This document shows, piece by piece, positions 15,724 to 16,133 of a stretch of DNA of 16,133 bases. Position 1 is the first letter of the stretch; each line of letters opens with the position of its first letter. A program made the position numbers and the translations under genes. Source of the stretch: CAYTID01 sp964437735 (GTDB lineage Bacteria; Bacteroidota; Ignavibacteria; UBA10030; BY39); NCBI GenBank assembly GCA_964437735.1, contig CAYTID010000051.1, positions 1 through 16,133 of the forward strand, in the 5' to 3' direction. A model generated the notes under the pieces. It saw only the letters and a program-made list of their open reading frames with translations, was not told the DNA's origin and made no database searches.

Positions 15724-16002
15724 AAATTAGTAGCTTCGCAGGTTTTATCAGATGCAAATCCAATTTACTTAGCGAAATATTAAATAATCTAGTCTCCATC
15801 AACATTCTCAAATCATCAGGATAATTAATACCCGACAGATAAATATAAATTATTGATAAATTAAAGGCAAGGTTAACTTAAATTTTCTTTTTGAAAATAT
15901 CCGCTGAAAACTGACCCACTACGTGAAAAAACTAAAACACCTTATTAGGTGAAAAAAGAATAAATTTTAACTAAAAAAAGCAGAAAGTGAAGTTGATGGA
16001 CA
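15724..16002. other. Gene-poor AT-rich region at the right end
   Basis: No reading frame with start and ribosome site is seen. The stretch contains a short stem with T-rich minus-strand flank (15926-15951). At 15901-15925 there is a segment whose minus strand reads GTGGGTCAGTTTTCAGCGG, similar to the terminal noncoding part of some IS21-family insertion sequences as I remember them. No transposase fragment accompanies it. A promoter for the 15241-15684 gene should lie here but is not clear. Confidence 0.4.
15926..15951 (-). terminator. Weak candidate terminator for a minus-strand transcript entering from the right
   Basis: On the minus strand CACCT (15947-15951) and AGGTG (15938-15942) form a 5-bp stem with a 4-nt loop, followed by TTTTAGTTTTTT. 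The stem is short and the T tract is interrupted once, so strength is doubtful. It would end a transcript coming from beyond the right edge. Confidence 0.35.
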
Positions 16003-16133
16003 GGGTATGCACGATATACTGAAAGTCCGTCGTACCGGATAACTGGAAGGGTAGGGTATGCTCGACAGACTGAAAGTCCGTCGTACCGGATAACTGGAAG
16101 GGTAGGGTATGCTCGACAGACTTAAAGTCCATC
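16003..16133. repeat. 51-bp tandem repeat with internal hairpins, running off the right edge
   Basis: Three copies start at 16003, 16054 and 16105 (each GGGTATGC), the last cut by the window end. Copies 1 and 2 differ only at the left of the unit (ACGATATACT against TCGACAGACT). Each unit contains an inverted repeat: CGACAGACT and AGTCCGTCG (one mismatch, GAA loop), with outer GGTA and TACC arms separated by a TGCT bulge, followed by a spacer GGATAACTGGAAGG. Because 51 is 17 codons, frames stay open: one minus-strand frame reads TTDFQSVEHTLPFQLSG per unit and is open from the right edge to a TAG at 15971; a plus frame reads GYARQTESPSYRITGRV until a TAA in copy 3. I favour a noncoding palindromic minisatellite, but a partial minus-strand gene is not excluded. 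Confidence 0.85.

Noticed and set aside
15971..16133. Minus-strand open frame over the 51-bp repeat (TTDFQSVEHTLPFQLSG units), open to the right edge
   Set aside because: Openness follows from the repeat length being a multiple of three; the leftmost part loses repeat character and ends at TAG. There is no independent coding evidence, so I recorded it under the repeat rather than as a gene.
16003..16133. CRISPR array
   Set aside because: The units are contiguous and repeat over their whole 51 bp with almost no variation; there are no unique spacers between short repeats and no cas genes in view.

Overview
The window reads as a moderately AT-rich chromosomal segment of a Gram-negative bacterium of the Bacteroidota/Ignavibacteriota lineage. 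The main evidence is four separate proteins that end in a type IX secretion system (T9SS) C-terminal sorting domain of the form 'QNYPNPFN...L(Y/F)D..G....SG(V/I)Y.Y.L....(R/K)K..L.K'. The exact style (NPFNPTT, RKMLLLR) resembles Ignavibacteria and relatives more than Porphyromonas or Flavobacterium; this assignment is inference from motif style only. All confident genes lie on the minus strand, so transcription runs right to left.

Layout, left to right: (1) 1-4177, a large alpha-2-macroglobulin-like protein with an intact thioester motif (GCVEQ), cut by the left edge. (2) 4294-8042, a very large T9SS cargo (Asp-box beta-propellers, right-handed beta-helix, helical repeats, sorting domain), split by a one-base frameshift so that the sorting domain is out of frame. 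(3) 8079-9560, a sialidase-like propeller cargo with an in-frame TAG at codon 34 and a structured palindromic element inside its sorting domain. (4) 9689-11422, another repeat-containing T9SS cargo, followed by a 13-codon mini-ORF with a strong ribosome binding site. (5) An AT-rich spacer of 367 bp. (6) 11790-12172, a small exported DUF2914 protein whose start codon and body are separated by a one-base slip in a run of nine T. (7) 12221-13660, cysteinyl-tRNA synthetase (cysS), the only clear housekeeping gene. (8) A 251-bp spacer with two palindromic repeats. (9) 13912-15207, a seven-repeat propeller T9SS cargo. (10) 15241-15684, a 147-residue protein I do not recognise. (11) A gene-poor right end with a possible terminator and a 51-bp tandem repeat that runs off the window.

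Functionally this is a secretome region. The large cargo proteins would cross the inner membrane by Sec and the outer membrane by T9SS, and be released or anchored at the surface; the macroglobulin would act in the periplasm as a protease trap. No T9SS machinery genes, tRNA, rRNA, CRISPR array or complete mobile element were seen. Three of the nine main genes carry a single-site lesion (two one-base shifts in homopolymer runs and one nonsense codon). This could mean sequencing or assembly error, recent decay of accessory cargo genes, or (for the T9 tract) slippage-based switching. The macroglobulin and cysS frames are intact. The most unusual DNA structures are the in-frame palindromic element at 8122-8185 and the 51-bp hairpin-containing tandem repeat from 16003 to the right edge.
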